From an uncultured Pleomorphomonas sp. (GTDB lineage: Bacteria > Pseudomonadota > Alphaproteobacteria > Rhizobiales > Pleomorphomonadaceae), in NCBI GenBank assembly GCA_937868725.1, contig CALMMQ010000115.1:1-49952 (forward strand): a stretch of DNA of 49,952 bases, read 5' to 3'. Shown here piece by piece: positions 1-8,180 of this stretch; the first letter of the stretch is position 1; every line of letters begins with the position of its first letter. The position numbers were made by a program, and so were the translations under genes. The notes under the pieces were generated by a model. The model searched no databases, was not told the origin of the DNA, and was given only the letters and a program-made list of their open reading frames with translations.

Positions 1-2
1 AG

Positions 3-65
3 TTTGGCGCTGGAGTCAAGTCCATGCTGGAGAAGAACGGGGTCGGTTGGTCGGCCTGGCAATGA
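3..65 (+). CDS. C-terminal tail of an upstream gene (partial)
   Basis: An open frame runs from the window edge to a TGA at 63-65 and encodes about 20 residues ending in GVGWSAWQ. The codons are GC-rich like the rest of the genome, and the sequence turns AT-rich right after the stop, so this is probably the true end of a gene lying mostly outside the window. A Gly-Trp-rich ending is seen in some glycoside hydrolases, but that is only a weak resemblance. No function is assigned. Confidence 0.35.
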   Translation, partial: FGAGVKSMLEKNGVGWSAWQ

Positions 66-528
66 GAGGGAACGCTGGCGCGGATCCATTATTTGGCGTT
101 GCCGAGAAAGAAAAAGCGAAAGCGGAACCACCTTAAATAGCTGAAAGATATAATACAACTTAATAAATTAACTACCCTCAATCAACAAAAGAAACGCTTG
201 CTCTATCTAGTCAATATCGAAGAATAGAACTCCGGACAACCAAATACAATCGAACATATATCCTAAAAATCTCCAACAAGAATCAATATATAAAAATATT
301 ATTGACCACTTGGCGAAAATGGCTTCAAGTCGTCAATTGATAAACCGGAATTCTTCTCATGAATTTTGTTTCCAAACCCTGGCGAGAGGTGGTCGGCTCC
401 GCCGGCTTTGCCGTCATTCGCCCGGCCGTGGCGGGAGCGGCGGACCCATGTAGGCGGGCGGCAGCCTGAGGTTGCCGCCGCAAACAAATCCGGCCCACAT
501 GATCCTCTCCCCCCATGGAAACACTGCC
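66..528. other. AT-rich intergenic region upstream of the APC permease gene
   Basis: From about 115 to 365 the sequence is markedly AT-rich, in contrast with the roughly two-thirds GC coding DNA around it. It has frequent stops in all frames and no convincing gene. It probably carries the promoter and control region of the plus-strand genes that follow, although no confident -35/-10 pair or terminator can be named. The AAA-N3-GATAG motif found upstream of other operons in the window was not found here. Confidence 0.5.
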
Positions 529-1956
529 ATGAGCATCGACAACACGCCGCACGGTGCGCTCAAGCGCGACCATCTGACTTTCATCGACGTCGTCGCCCAG
601 GCGATCGGCACCATCGCCCCCTCGGGAACGCCGGCCTTCGTCATCCTCGGCGTCTTCGCCATCGCCGGCAACGCCACCTGGCTCGCCTACCTGTTCGCCA
701 CGCTGGCACTGCTGGTTCTTTCGTTCAACATCACCGCCTTTTCCAGCCGCTCGGCCTCTCCCGGCGCGCTTTACACCTTCGCCGGCCAAGGCCTCGGTCC
801 GTTCTGGGGCAGCATCGCCGGCTGGTCTCTGGTCATCGCCTATCTGTTCACCGCCGGCGCCGTGGTATCGGGCTCGGTGAACTACGCCCTGCAGGTCTTG
901 CACCTGATCGTCGGCGATCTCAACGACTACAGCGCATCGATCGTGTTGTCGCTCGTCGCCATCGGCCTGGCCTTCTGGATCGCCTGGCGCTCGATCAAGC
1001 TGTCGACGCGCCTGTCCCTGACGCTTGAGGCGATCACAGTGGCGGCCATCCTGATCGTCGTCGTCGCCGCGTTCGTCCACGGCTCCAGCGTCGTCGATCA
1101 TGCCCAGCTCAGCCTCGAGGGTGTCTCCTCCGACAGCCTTCGCCTCGGTCTGGTGCTGGCCATCTTCAGCTTCGTCGGCTTCGAAAGCGCCACCGTGCTC
1201 GGCCATGAGGCGAAGGACCCGCTGCACGTCATCCCCCGTTCGGTGATCACCACCGTGCTCGCCATCGGCGTGTTCTTCATTATCTCCGGCTACATTCTGG
1301 TCGCCGCCTTCCAGGGCGCAGAAACCGGTCTTGCCGCCACCACGGCACCGCTCTCGGTGCTGGCCTCCAAGCTGGGGATCGGCGTCCTCGGCCCGGTGAT
1401 CGACGCCGGCGTCTCCGCCAGCTTCTTCGCTTCGGCTCTCGCGTCGATCAATGCCGCCGCCCGCGTCATCTATCTCCTGTCGCGCCATGGCGTGGTGTTC
1501 GCCAAGGCTGGCGACGCCCACCAGCGGTTCGAAACGCCGCATGTCGCCGTCGCCCTGTCGTCGCTGGTTGTTCTCGGGCTGTCGGTCCCGCTGATCATCG
1601 CCGGCACCGGACTGCTCGACGCCTTCGGCTACCTCGGCACCATCGCCACCCTCGGGTTCCTGGTGTCCTACAGTCTGGTCGCGGTCGGCGCGCCGTTCTT
1701 CCTCGCCAAGCGTGGTGAGCTCAGGGCGCGGCATGTCGTCGTCTCGGTGGTGTCGGTGCTGCTGCTGCTCCTGCCGTTGATCGGGGTGCTCTACCCGGTG
1801 CCGCCCTATCCGCTGAACCTGTTGCCCTACATCTTCCTGGCGCTGCTCGTCGTCGGCGCCGTCCACTTCCTGCGGCTGCGCAGCCGCACGCCGAAGGTGC
1901 TGGACCTGATCCAGGGCGATCTCGACGCGGCGGCAGCGCCGGCCGCGGCCGAGTGA
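529..1956 (+). CDS. APC-superfamily amino acid permease
   Basis: This 475-residue integral membrane protein has about twelve hydrophobic segments and the N-terminal APC signature around residues 20-45 (a DVVAQAIGTIAPSGTPAF-type helix, then an Ala/Leu-rich second helix). Such proteins import amino acids or amines by proton or solute coupling across the inner membrane. The ATG at 529 is chosen because it directly precedes the conserved helix 1 region; an upstream ATG at 472 would add 19 unlikely residues. An aminotransferase gene begins 18 bases after its stop, so the two may be co-transcribed. Its place in a sulfur-salvage island suggests a sulfur-containing amino acid or amine as substrate (compare S-methylmethionine permeases, which are also APC members), but the sequence does not show the substrate. 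Confidence 0.85.
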   Translation: MSIDNTPHGALKRDHLTFIDVVAQAIGTIAPSGTPAFVILGVFAIAGNATWLAYLFATLALLVLSFNITAFSSRSASPGALYTFAGQGLGPFWGSIAGWSLVIAYLFTAGAVVSGSVNYALQVLHLIVGDLNDYSASIVLSLVAIGLAFWIAWRSIKLSTRLSLTLEAITVAAILIVVVAAFVHGSSVVDHAQLSLEGVSSDSLRLGLVLAIFSFVGFESATVLGHEAKDPLHVIPRSVITTVLAIGVFFIISGYILVAAFQGAETGLAATTAPLSVLASKLGIGVLGPVIDAGVSASFFASALASINAAARVIYLLSRHGVVFAKAGDAHQRFETPHVAVALSSLVVLGLSVPLIIAGTGLLDAFGYLGTIATLGFLVSYSLVAVGAPFFLAKRGELRARHVVVSVVSVLLLLLPLIGVLYPVPPYPLNLLPYIFLALLVVGAVHFLRLRSRTPKVLDLIQGDLDAAAAPAAAE

Positions 1957-1974
1957 CGGCAGGCGACTGGAACC

Positions 1975-3333
1975 ATGGATCATCGTCCTGATACCCGGTC
2001 GCTTGCGGCGACCGGGCCGGTGGAGGCTGACCGCCGCCACCTCTTGCATCCGCAACACCACCCCGCCGATCACACCGACCCGATCTTCTGGGAACGGGGC
2101 GACGGGGTCTACCTGATCGATCGCTCCGGCCGCCGTTACATCGACGGCCTGAGCGGCATGTGGAATGTCCACGTCGGCCACGGCCGGCAGGCTCTTGCCG
2201 ACGCGGCCGCCGAACAGATGTCCCGGCTGGCGTTCGCCAACGTCTACGCTGGCGCCAGCCACGGCCCGGCGGTCGACCTGGCGGTGCGGCTCGCCCAACT
2301 CGCCCCCGATCCGATCGAGGCCTTCTTCTTCACATCCGGGGGCAGCGAGGCGACGGACACGTCCATCCGCACCGCCCGCTGGTACTGGCAGGCGCTTGGC
2401 CGTCCGGAGAAGAGCAAGATCGTGTCGCGGCAGCTGAGCTATCACGGCTCGACCATCGGCGCGGCCAGCGCCACCGGCGTCGACGAGTTCTCGGCCACGT
2501 TCGGCCCACGGCTGCCGGGCTTTTTGCATATCCCCTCGCCGTACCCCTACCGCTTCGACGGTACCGGGCGGCAAGCGGCCGATCTCCTCGAGCAGGCGCT
2601 GATCGAGGCGGGGCCGGAAACGGTGGCAGCCTTCATCGCCGAGCCCATCCAGGGCGGCGGCGGTGGCGTCATCGTGCCGCAGGACGACTACTTCCCGCGC
2701 ATCCGCGACATCTGCGACCGCTACGACGTGCTGCTGATCGCCGACGAAGTCATCACCGGCTTCGGGCGGACCGGCCGCTGGTTCGCCGTCGAGCATTGGG
2801 GCGTCGCGCCGGACATCCTGCAGTTCGCCAAGGGTATCACCTCCGGTTACCTGCCGTTCGGTGGCATCGGCGTGTCCCGGGCCATCAAAGCCGCCATGGA
2901 CGCCGCGCCCCCTGACCGACGCTGGTGGCACGGCTTCACGGCCTCCGCCCATCCCGTCGCCGCCGCGGTGGCGCTGGCCAATCTCGACATCATCGCCAAC
3001 GAAGGCCTCGTCGCCGCCGCCGAGCACCTCGGCGCCCGACTGCTGGACCGGCTGCGGGCGGGGCTGGCCGGCCATCCGCACGTCGGCGACATTCGGGGGC
3101 TCGGGCTGCTTGCCGGCATCGAGCTGGTGGCCGACCGGGCCGCCAGGACCCGGTTCGCCGCCGATGCGGGACTGGCCGCCCGCCTGCGCTCCGAACTCCG
3201 GGCGCGCGGTCTCTACACGCGCGTCCTCACCGACGTCGTCTGCCTGGCGCCGCCGCTCTCGACCCCGCCTTCGACCGTCGACGAGATCGCCGACATCACC
3301 ATCGCGGCGATTGCCGCCACCTTCAACTCCTGA
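1975..3333 (+). CDS. Class III PLP-dependent aminotransferase (omega-transaminase type)
   Basis: The 452-residue protein has the hallmarks of class III (omega) aminotransferases: GMWNVHVGHG near residue 61, the phosphate-binding SGGSEATDT near 121, the LLIADEVITGFGRTG block at 253-267, and the expected Schiff-base lysine K286 in FAKGITSGY. Family members move amino groups between terminal amines or omega-amino acids and pyruvate or another keto acid in the cytoplasm. It lies just after the permease gene and 14 bases before the CMD-like gene, so it probably acts on what the permease imports. A taurine-, beta-alanine- or methylthioalkylamine-type amine donor would suit the island, but this is inference from context. 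Confidence 0.9.
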   Translation: MDHRPDTRSLAATGPVEADRRHLLHPQHHPADHTDPIFWERGDGVYLIDRSGRRYIDGLSGMWNVHVGHGRQALADAAAEQMSRLAFANVYAGASHGPAVDLAVRLAQLAPDPIEAFFFTSGGSEATDTSIRTARWYWQALGRPEKSKIVSRQLSYHGSTIGAASATGVDEFSATFGPRLPGFLHIPSPYPYRFDGTGRQAADLLEQALIEAGPETVAAFIAEPIQGGGGGVIVPQDDYFPRIRDICDRYDVLLIADEVITGFGRTGRWFAVEHWGVAPDILQFAKGITSGYLPFGGIGVSRAIKAAMDAAPPDRRWWHGFTASAHPVAAAVALANLDIIANEGLVAAAEHLGARLLDRLRAGLAGHPHVGDIRGLGLLAGIELVADRAARTRFAADAGLAARLRSELRARGLYTRVLTDVVCLAPPLSTPPSTVDEIADITIAAIAATFNS

Positions 3334-3347
3334 CCGGAGGGGCTTTC

Positions 3348-3887
3348 ATGTCCCGTGTTGCCAAGGTCGATCTGTCGACCGCTCCCGACGAAATCCGCGC
3401 CTGCCATGACGAGCTCATCAAGAGTCACGCCCTGACCAACATGAAGGCCGTGGCGCTCAACTCGCCAGTGGCGCTCAAGGCCATCCTCGAATGGTACAGC
3501 CTGTTCGCCCAGGTGGTGCCGTATCTGACCAAGCGAGGAGCCATCCTGCTGAGCTTCGCCATTTCGCGCGCCAATGCCTGCGAGCTTTGTAGCACCTTCA
3601 TGCGCAAGGAAATCATCGGTTGGGGCGAGGATCCGGAGCAGCTGACGCTGACCCCGCGCGAGCAGGTGATCTGGGACTTCGGCCATCAGCTGGCCAAGGA
3701 CGCCAACCGCGTCTCTGACGCGCTCTATGCCCGCCTCGCCGCCGAGTTCAGCCCGACCCAGATCGTCGAACTGACCACCTTCGGCGCCCTGATGATCGTC
3801 AACAACGTCTTCAACAGCGCCCTGCGCATTGATGTCGACGAGGTGCTCGATCCCTATCGGATCGATCCCGAGCAGTATTTCGCGTGA
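3348..3887 (+). CDS. Carboxymuconolactone decarboxylase / AhpD-like family protein
   Basis: The 179-residue protein is all-helical in character and has an AhpD/CMD core around residues 40-90 with a redox-type pair C78-x2-C81 in ANACELCSTFM. Family members with this CxxC act as thiol-dependent peroxidase partners or peroxidase-related enzymes. In canonical AhpD-type motifs a His follows four residues after the second Cys; here that position is M85, so the activity may differ. The ATG at 3348 follows a good CGGAGGGG ribosome-binding site. Its stop lies within the ribosome-binding region of the sulfhydrylase gene that follows, which points to one transcript. A role in handling thiols or peroxides made during sulfur salvage is possible but unproven. 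Confidence 0.75.
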   Translation: MSRVAKVDLSTAPDEIRACHDELIKSHALTNMKAVALNSPVALKAILEWYSLFAQVVPYLTKRGAILLSFAISRANACELCSTFMRKEIIGWGEDPEQLTLTPREQVIWDFGHQLAKDANRVSDALYARLAAEFSPTQIVELTTFGALMIVNNVFNSALRIDVDEVLDPYRIDPEQYFA

Positions 3888-3897
3888 GGAGGCGGCT

Positions 3898-5202
3898 TTG
3901 AGCGGAAGACAATTTGGCTTCGCCACGCGCCAGCTGCACGCCGGCCAGTCACCCGACCCCGCGACCGGTGCCCGCGCGGTGCCGATCTACCAGACGACGT
4001 CCTTCGTTTTCAAGGACTTCGCCGCCGCCAGGGCCATCAGCTCCGTCGAGGAGTTCGGCTTCGACTACAGCCGCATCACCAACCCGACCAACGAGGTTCT
4101 GGAAAACCGCGTCGCCGCGCTCGAAGGCGGCACCGGCGCCCTGTCGGTGGCATCCGGATCGGCGGCGACCGCTTACTCGATCCTCAACATCACCCATGCT
4201 GGGGATGAGATCGTCGCCGCCAAGACCCTCTACGGCGGCTCGTTCAACCTGTTCGTCAACACCCTTCCCAAGCACGGTATCCGCGTCGTCCTGGTCGACC
4301 CGAGCGATCCCGAGAACTTCCGGCGGGCCATCAACGACAAGACCAAGGCGATCTTCATCGAGACCATCGGCAACCCCGACATCAACATCATCGATTTCGA
4401 GGCCGTGGCCCGGATCGCCGAGGAGCACGGCATCCCCGTCATCATCGACAACACCTTCGGCACGCCCTACCTGTTCAAGCCATTCGACTACGGCGCCAAC
4501 GTCTCGGTGCATTCGGCGACCAAGTTCATCGGCGGCCACGGCACGTCGATCGGCGGGCTGATCGTCGATGGCGGCAACTTCAACTGGGCCAATGGCAGGT
4601 TCCCCGACTTCACCACGCCCGATCCCGCCTACAGCGGCTTCGTCCACTGGGAGAAATGGGGCAACTATCCGGGCGCCGGCAACATCGCCTACATCATCAA
4701 GGCGCGCTTGCACTACCTCCGGGACTTCGGGGCATCGCTCAGCCCGTTCAACGCCTTCCTGTTCCTGCAAGGGCTGGAGACGCTGTCTTTCCGCGTCGCG
4801 CGCCAGGTGGCGAACGCGCAGATCATCGCCGAATGGCTCGAACGCCACCTGGAGGTCGACTGGATCGCCTATCCCGGTCTCAAGAGCAGCCCCTACCACG
4901 GGCTGGCGCAGAAGTATTTGCCCAAGGGCGCCGGCTCGATCCTGACCTTCGGCATCAGGGGCGGCTTCGAACGGGCCAAGCGCTTCATCGAGGCGGTCAA
5001 GCTGTTCTCGTTCCTCGCCAACGTCGGCGACTCCAAGTCGCTGATCGTTCATCCGGCGACGGTGACGCACGGTCAGCTGACCGAAGCCGAACAGCGCCTC
5101 GCCGGCGTCAAGCCGGAGCAGATCCGGTTGTCGGTCGGTACCGAGGATGTCGAAGACCTCATCTGGGACCTCGACCAGGCGTTCGCCGCCGTCTCCCGCT
5201 GA
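3898..5202 (+). CDS. metY: O-acetylhomoserine sulfhydrylase (first copy)
   Basis: The 434-residue protein belongs to the Cys/Met-metabolism PLP family. It has the N-terminal TRQLHAGQSPD motif, the SRITNPT block near residue 58, and the PLP lysine K209 in HSATKFIGGHGTSIGG. The long insertion near residues 225-260 and the overall length fit O-acetylhomoserine sulfhydrylases rather than the shorter cystathionine lyases. Such enzymes condense O-acetylhomoserine with sulfide or methanethiol to give homocysteine or methionine. Translation probably starts at TTG 3898, five bases after a GAGGAG ribosome-binding site; an ATG at 3829 lies inside the previous gene. It is a natural acceptor for methanethiol released by the mar system. 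Confidence 0.9.
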   Translation: MSGRQFGFATRQLHAGQSPDPATGARAVPIYQTTSFVFKDFAAARAISSVEEFGFDYSRITNPTNEVLENRVAALEGGTGALSVASGSAATAYSILNITHAGDEIVAAKTLYGGSFNLFVNTLPKHGIRVVLVDPSDPENFRRAINDKTKAIFIETIGNPDINIIDFEAVARIAEEHGIPVIIDNTFGTPYLFKPFDYGANVSVHSATKFIGGHGTSIGGLIVDGGNFNWANGRFPDFTTPDPAYSGFVHWEKWGNYPGAGNIAYIIKARLHYLRDFGASLSPFNAFLFLQGLETLSFRVARQVANAQIIAEWLERHLEVDWIAYPGLKSSPYHGLAQKYLPKGAGSILTFGIRGGFERAKRFIEAVKLFSFLANVGDSKSLIVHPATVTHGQLTEAEQRLAGVKPEQIRLSVGTEDVEDLIWDLDQAFAAVSR

Positions 5203-5214
5203 CGGTCACGGGCC

Positions 5215-5247
5215 AGCGGCGGCGCTTCCTGCAGGGGCGCCGCCGCT
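5215..5247. terminator. GC-rich hairpin between convergent genes
   Basis: An 11-base arm at 5215-5225 (AGCGGCGGCGC) is perfectly complementary to 5237-5247, with an 11-base loop. It sits in the short space between the convergent sulfhydrylase and methyltransferase genes. There is no strong T-run on either side, so it is a probable bidirectional terminator or RNA 3' end rather than a textbook one. Confidence 0.55.
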
Positions 5248-5258
5248 TCACTCCAGCC

Positions 5259-6167
5259 TCAACGGCGGCTGTCGGCGATGGCGGCGATGTGTTCGGGGCC
5301 GATACCGCAGCAGCCGCCGACGATGGTGGCGCCGTCCTCAAGCCAGCGGTTGATCCACTTGAGATAGTTGGGCGGATCGAGGTCGGCCCGCAGCTGGGAA
5401 ATGCCGGCGTAGGGTTCGTCGGACGGCGGTTCCGGCTCGAAGGCGTTGGCGTAGACGCCGAGACCGACGCCGGGCTTGCCAAAGGCGTCGATGGCTTCGC
5501 GCGCCGCCCGGATGGCCGCGCTCATCACCTCGGGCTGGCTGCAGTTGAACAAGATACTCCCCGCGCCGGCTGCGAGCGTCTTGGTTGCCGCCGCCCCGAC
5601 CGGCTCCCATGACCGGAGTTCGGCCGGCCCTGTCCGCCCGCGTTCGTCGCGGAGCGTGTAGGAGATGTAGATCGGCTTGCCCGTCGGCTTGGCGGCGGCC
5701 AGAGCGGTCAGCGCTTCGGCCGTGGAGCTCTGGGTTTCCACCAGCCAGATATCGACATGTGGCGCCAGCCCGGCCACCAGTTCGGCCAGCACCGGCGGCG
5801 CCTGTTCCTCAATGAACTTGTCCGGACGGTAGCTCTCGAAGATCGGCGGCAGCGAACCGGCGACAATCACCTGGCGCGGCGCGGCATCGGCGACGGCGCG
5901 GGCGATGCGGCCGGCCCGATCGGCCAGTTCCCGGCCGCGTTGCCAGAACCGCTCGTCGCCCAGCATGTGGGGCACAAGACCATAGGAGTTGGTGGTGATG
6001 ATCTCGCTACCGGCGTCGACATAGGCCTGATGCGCCTGACGCACGTAGTCGGGGGCTTCGATCAGCGACAGCGCCGACCACTCAGGCAGGCGAAATGGGG
6101 CGCCCAATCGTTCGAGCAAACGTCCCATGCCGCCGTCGAGAATGGTGAAAGTTCGATTTGAGGTCAT
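5259..6167 (-). CDS. Homocysteine S-methyltransferase family protein
   Basis: The 302-residue protein is a single-domain methyltransferase of the MmuM/BHMT type. It has DGGMG near residue 11, AGSEIITTNSY near 52-62, and the zinc ligands C209 (LFNCSQPE) plus C286 and C287 (GGCCGIGPEH). These cysteines bind Zn and activate the homocysteine thiol. The enzyme makes methionine from homocysteine with a small methyl donor such as S-methylmethionine or a betaine, without cobalamin domains. It fits the pathway by recycling homocysteine. With the APC permease it could form a split S-methylmethionine system, although the two genes are neither adjacent nor on the same strand. The donor cannot be told from sequence. 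Confidence 0.88.
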   Translation of the reverse strand: MTSNRTFTILDGGMGRLLERLGAPFRLPEWSALSLIEAPDYVRQAHQAYVDAGSEIITTNSYGLVPHMLGDERFWQRGRELADRAGRIARAVADAAPRQVIVAGSLPPIFESYRPDKFIEEQAPPVLAELVAGLAPHVDIWLVETQSSTAEALTALAAAKPTGKPIYISYTLRDERGRTGPAELRSWEPVGAAATKTLAAGAGSILFNCSQPEVMSAAIRAAREAIDAFGKPGVGLGVYANAFEPEPPSDEPYAGISQLRADLDPPNYLKWINRWLEDGATIVGGCCGIGPEHIAAIADSRR

Positions 6168-6193
6168 TTCGTGACTCTTGCAGGGGTTTGAGG

Positions 6194-6311
6194 CTAGAGC
6201 ATCCGCCGATCAGGTTGCACCAACCTGATCGATAGGCGGCTGCTCAACTTATTGAATCTGGAGCGATTTCTTGTCGACCTGATGTTTCCATCAGGTCGGA
6301 AAGCGCTCTAG
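6194..6311. repeat. Palindromic intergenic repeat, full copy (Bru-RS/RIME-like)
   Basis: This 118-base element is bounded by CTAGAGC (6194-6200) and its inverse GCTCTAG (6305-6311). It contains two internal hairpins, one around GATCAGGTTG/CAACCTGATC and one around CGACCTGATG/CATCAGGTCG. About 80 bases of its right half recur almost unchanged at 44289-44370, and a decayed copy lies at 29628-29740. The build resembles small non-coding palindromic repeats of Rhizobiales. The terminal CTA at 6308-6310 is read on the minus strand as the TAG stop of the permease gene. Confidence 0.85.
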
Positions 6312-7150
6312 GTGCGACTGGCGCCATAGGCCCGACCGAACCGGACTTCGAGCCGGTGCTGGACGATCTCGAAGATGATCGACATCATCCAGTAAAGGCA
6401 AGCCGCGGTGAGCAGCATTTCCATGTAGTGATACGTGGAGCGTCCGTAGGACTGGGCCAGGAAGTTGAGTTCCCAGAGCCCCATGAGCGATACCAGGGAC
6501 GAGTCCTTCAGCATCGACACGAACTGCGCCCCGGCCGGCGGGATGATGACGCGGGCGGCCTGCGGCGCCACGATGCGGGTTGCGATGATGTAGCGCGACA
6601 GACCGAGCGCCATGGCCGCCTCGCGCTGGCCGCGCGGGACCGAGGCGATGCCGGCCCGAATGGTCTCGGCCAGATAGGCGGCATAGTTGAGCGACAGGGC
6701 CATCACCCCCGACGTCAGCGCCGACAGGATGATGCCGAACTGCGGCAGCGCCAGATAGATCAGCAGCACCTGCACCAGCAGCGGCGTGCCCCGGAAGAAC
6801 GAGGCGTAGAAGGTGGCCGTGGCAAAGGCCAGTGGCTGCTGCGACAGCCGACCAAGCGCAGTCAGCACCGCCAGGGCCATGGCGCAGACCATCGACAGCG
6901 CCGTGACCAGCAGCGTCAGCACGATGCCCTGCACAAAGCCGGCTGGCGACAGGCGCAGACCAAGCATGAACGGCAGCTTGGACCGGATCAGTCCGAAGTC
7001 GAGGCCAAGCCGCTGCAGCCCCAGCGCCAGCACGGCCAGCAGGATGGCCCAGGTCAGCCAGACGCGGCCACGAAAGCCAAGACGCGGCCGATGCCAGGGG
7101 ACCGACCGCTCCAGGCGCGACGATGGCAGTTCGCCGGCCTCACTGGACAT
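6308..7150 (-). CDS. Amino-acid-type ABC transporter permease (HAAT/PAAT type)
   Basis: The 280-residue protein has several membrane segments and the His/Glu/Gln permease-family region: GTPLLVQVLLIYLALPQFGI in the middle, then an ETIRAGIASVPRGQREAA cytoplasmic loop that contacts the ATPase. It would form the channel of a polar amino acid importer. The ATG at 7150 overlaps the end of the binding-protein gene by 11 bases, which suggests translational coupling. Its stop codon TAG is supplied by the palindromic repeat. No ATPase gene follows, so the importer must borrow one. Cystine, methionine or another sulfur amino acid is a plausible but unproven substrate. Confidence 0.85.
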   Translation of the reverse strand: MSSEAGELPSSRLERSVPWHRPRLGFRGRVWLTWAILLAVLALGLQRLGLDFGLIRSKLPFMLGLRLSPAGFVQGIVLTLLVTALSMVCAMALAVLTALGRLSQQPLAFATATFYASFFRGTPLLVQVLLIYLALPQFGIILSALTSGVMALSLNYAAYLAETIRAGIASVPRGQREAAMALGLSRYIIATRIVAPQAARVIIPPAGAQFVSMLKDSSLVSLMGLWELNFLAQSYGRSTYHYMEMLLTAACLYWMMSIIFEIVQHRLEVRFGRAYGASRT

Positions 7151-7952
7151 CTTTGGTGATGTCCGTGTGGAACCACTTCTGCGAGATGGCGGCGATCGTG
7201 CCGTCGGCATGCAGGTCCTTGATGACGCGCGCCACCTCGGCGTTCCACTCGGCGTCGCCCTTGTCGGTAACGACGGCGTTCGGCTCGGCGAACAGCGGCT
7301 TGCCGACGATCTTCAGCTTGCCCGTCGCCTCGATCTGCCCCTGGGCCGTACCGGCCGAAGCGACGATGGCATCGAGGCGCACCCCCGGCCCCAGCGCCAG
7401 ATTCTGGAAGTTGACGGTTTCGTCACCCGGCACCGCCTGCACGTTGTCGAAGGGAAAGGCGATGGCCGCCTGACCGGGGATGGAGAAGTTGCGGTTGACG
7501 TAGGCCTCGTAGGACGAACCGGTGCCGACGCCGACCTTCTTGTCGGTGATGTCCTTGACCGACGTAATCGCCGTCTCGTCCTTGTTGACGACGAGAACGG
7601 CCGGCAGCGAGTAGTAGACGGCCGGGAAATCGACGACCTTGGCCCGCTCGTCGGTTGGCGTCGCCGAGGAAATGGCGACATCCCAACGCCCGGCCCATTT
7701 GCCGCCGATGATGGTTTCCCAGCCCGGCGTCTCGATCCGCAGCTTCACCCCGAGCTTCTGGGCGAAGGCCTTGGCCACGTCGACGTCGAAGCCGTCGAGA
7801 TCGTTGTTGTCGTTGATGAACCCGAACGGTGGGTAGTCGTTGACGACAACGTCGACGACCTCTCCCCTGGACTTGACGCGGTCCAGCGTTTCGCCCGCCA
7901 TGGCAGATGAGGCGACAAGGGCAATCGCAGCGGCAAGGCAGATGGTCTTCAT
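7140..7952 (-). CDS. Periplasmic amino-acid-binding protein (SBP family 3)
   Basis: The 270-residue protein starts with a Sec signal peptide (MKTICLAAAIALVASSAMA, cleavage near residue 19), followed by a family 3 solute-binding domain with VNDYPPFGFIND and DGFDVDVAKAFAQKLG. It binds a polar amino acid in the periplasm and delivers it to the overlapping permease. The ATG at 7952 follows a GAGGGA ribosome-binding site; an in-frame ATG at 7988 lacks one and would mask the signal peptide. The roughly 230 bases upstream should hold its promoter and do not contain the GATAG-type motif seen before other operons here. Confidence 0.85.
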   Translation of the reverse strand: MKTICLAAAIALVASSAMAGETLDRVKSRGEVVDVVVNDYPPFGFINDNNDLDGFDVDVAKAFAQKLGVKLRIETPGWETIIGGKWAGRWDVAISSATPTDERAKVVDFPAVYYSLPAVLVVNKDETAITSVKDITDKKVGVGTGSSYEAYVNRNFSIPGQAAIAFPFDNVQAVPGDETVNFQNLALGPGVRLDAIVASAGTAQGQIEATGKLKIVGKPLFAEPNAVVTDKGDAEWNAEVARVIKDLHADGTIAAISQKWFHTDITKDVQ

Positions 7953-8180
7953 GGCAGGCAGTCCCTCTTGGAATGGGTAGGTGGCCATCTTGCCGCTTCA
8001 CTTCGCCTTTTCCCAACATTTGCCGACCAATATCGGCCAAGGGCAGGGAAGATTATTGCGGCCGATGGCCCCGCCGGAGCAGGCGCCGACGCCAGACGCC
8101 GCGCCCAGTCGCAAACGCCGGGACGGGACCGGCGCCAGCCGATCCCGTCCGCGGAAGGTACCGCCACGGGCGGCCGCAGC

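Noticed and set aside
325-3081. Very long minus-strand open frame of 918 codons
   Set aside because: It is the shadow of the plus-strand permease and aminotransferase genes; the residues are a repetitive Arg/Asp/Gly-rich mix with no domain, as expected from high-GC antisense frames.
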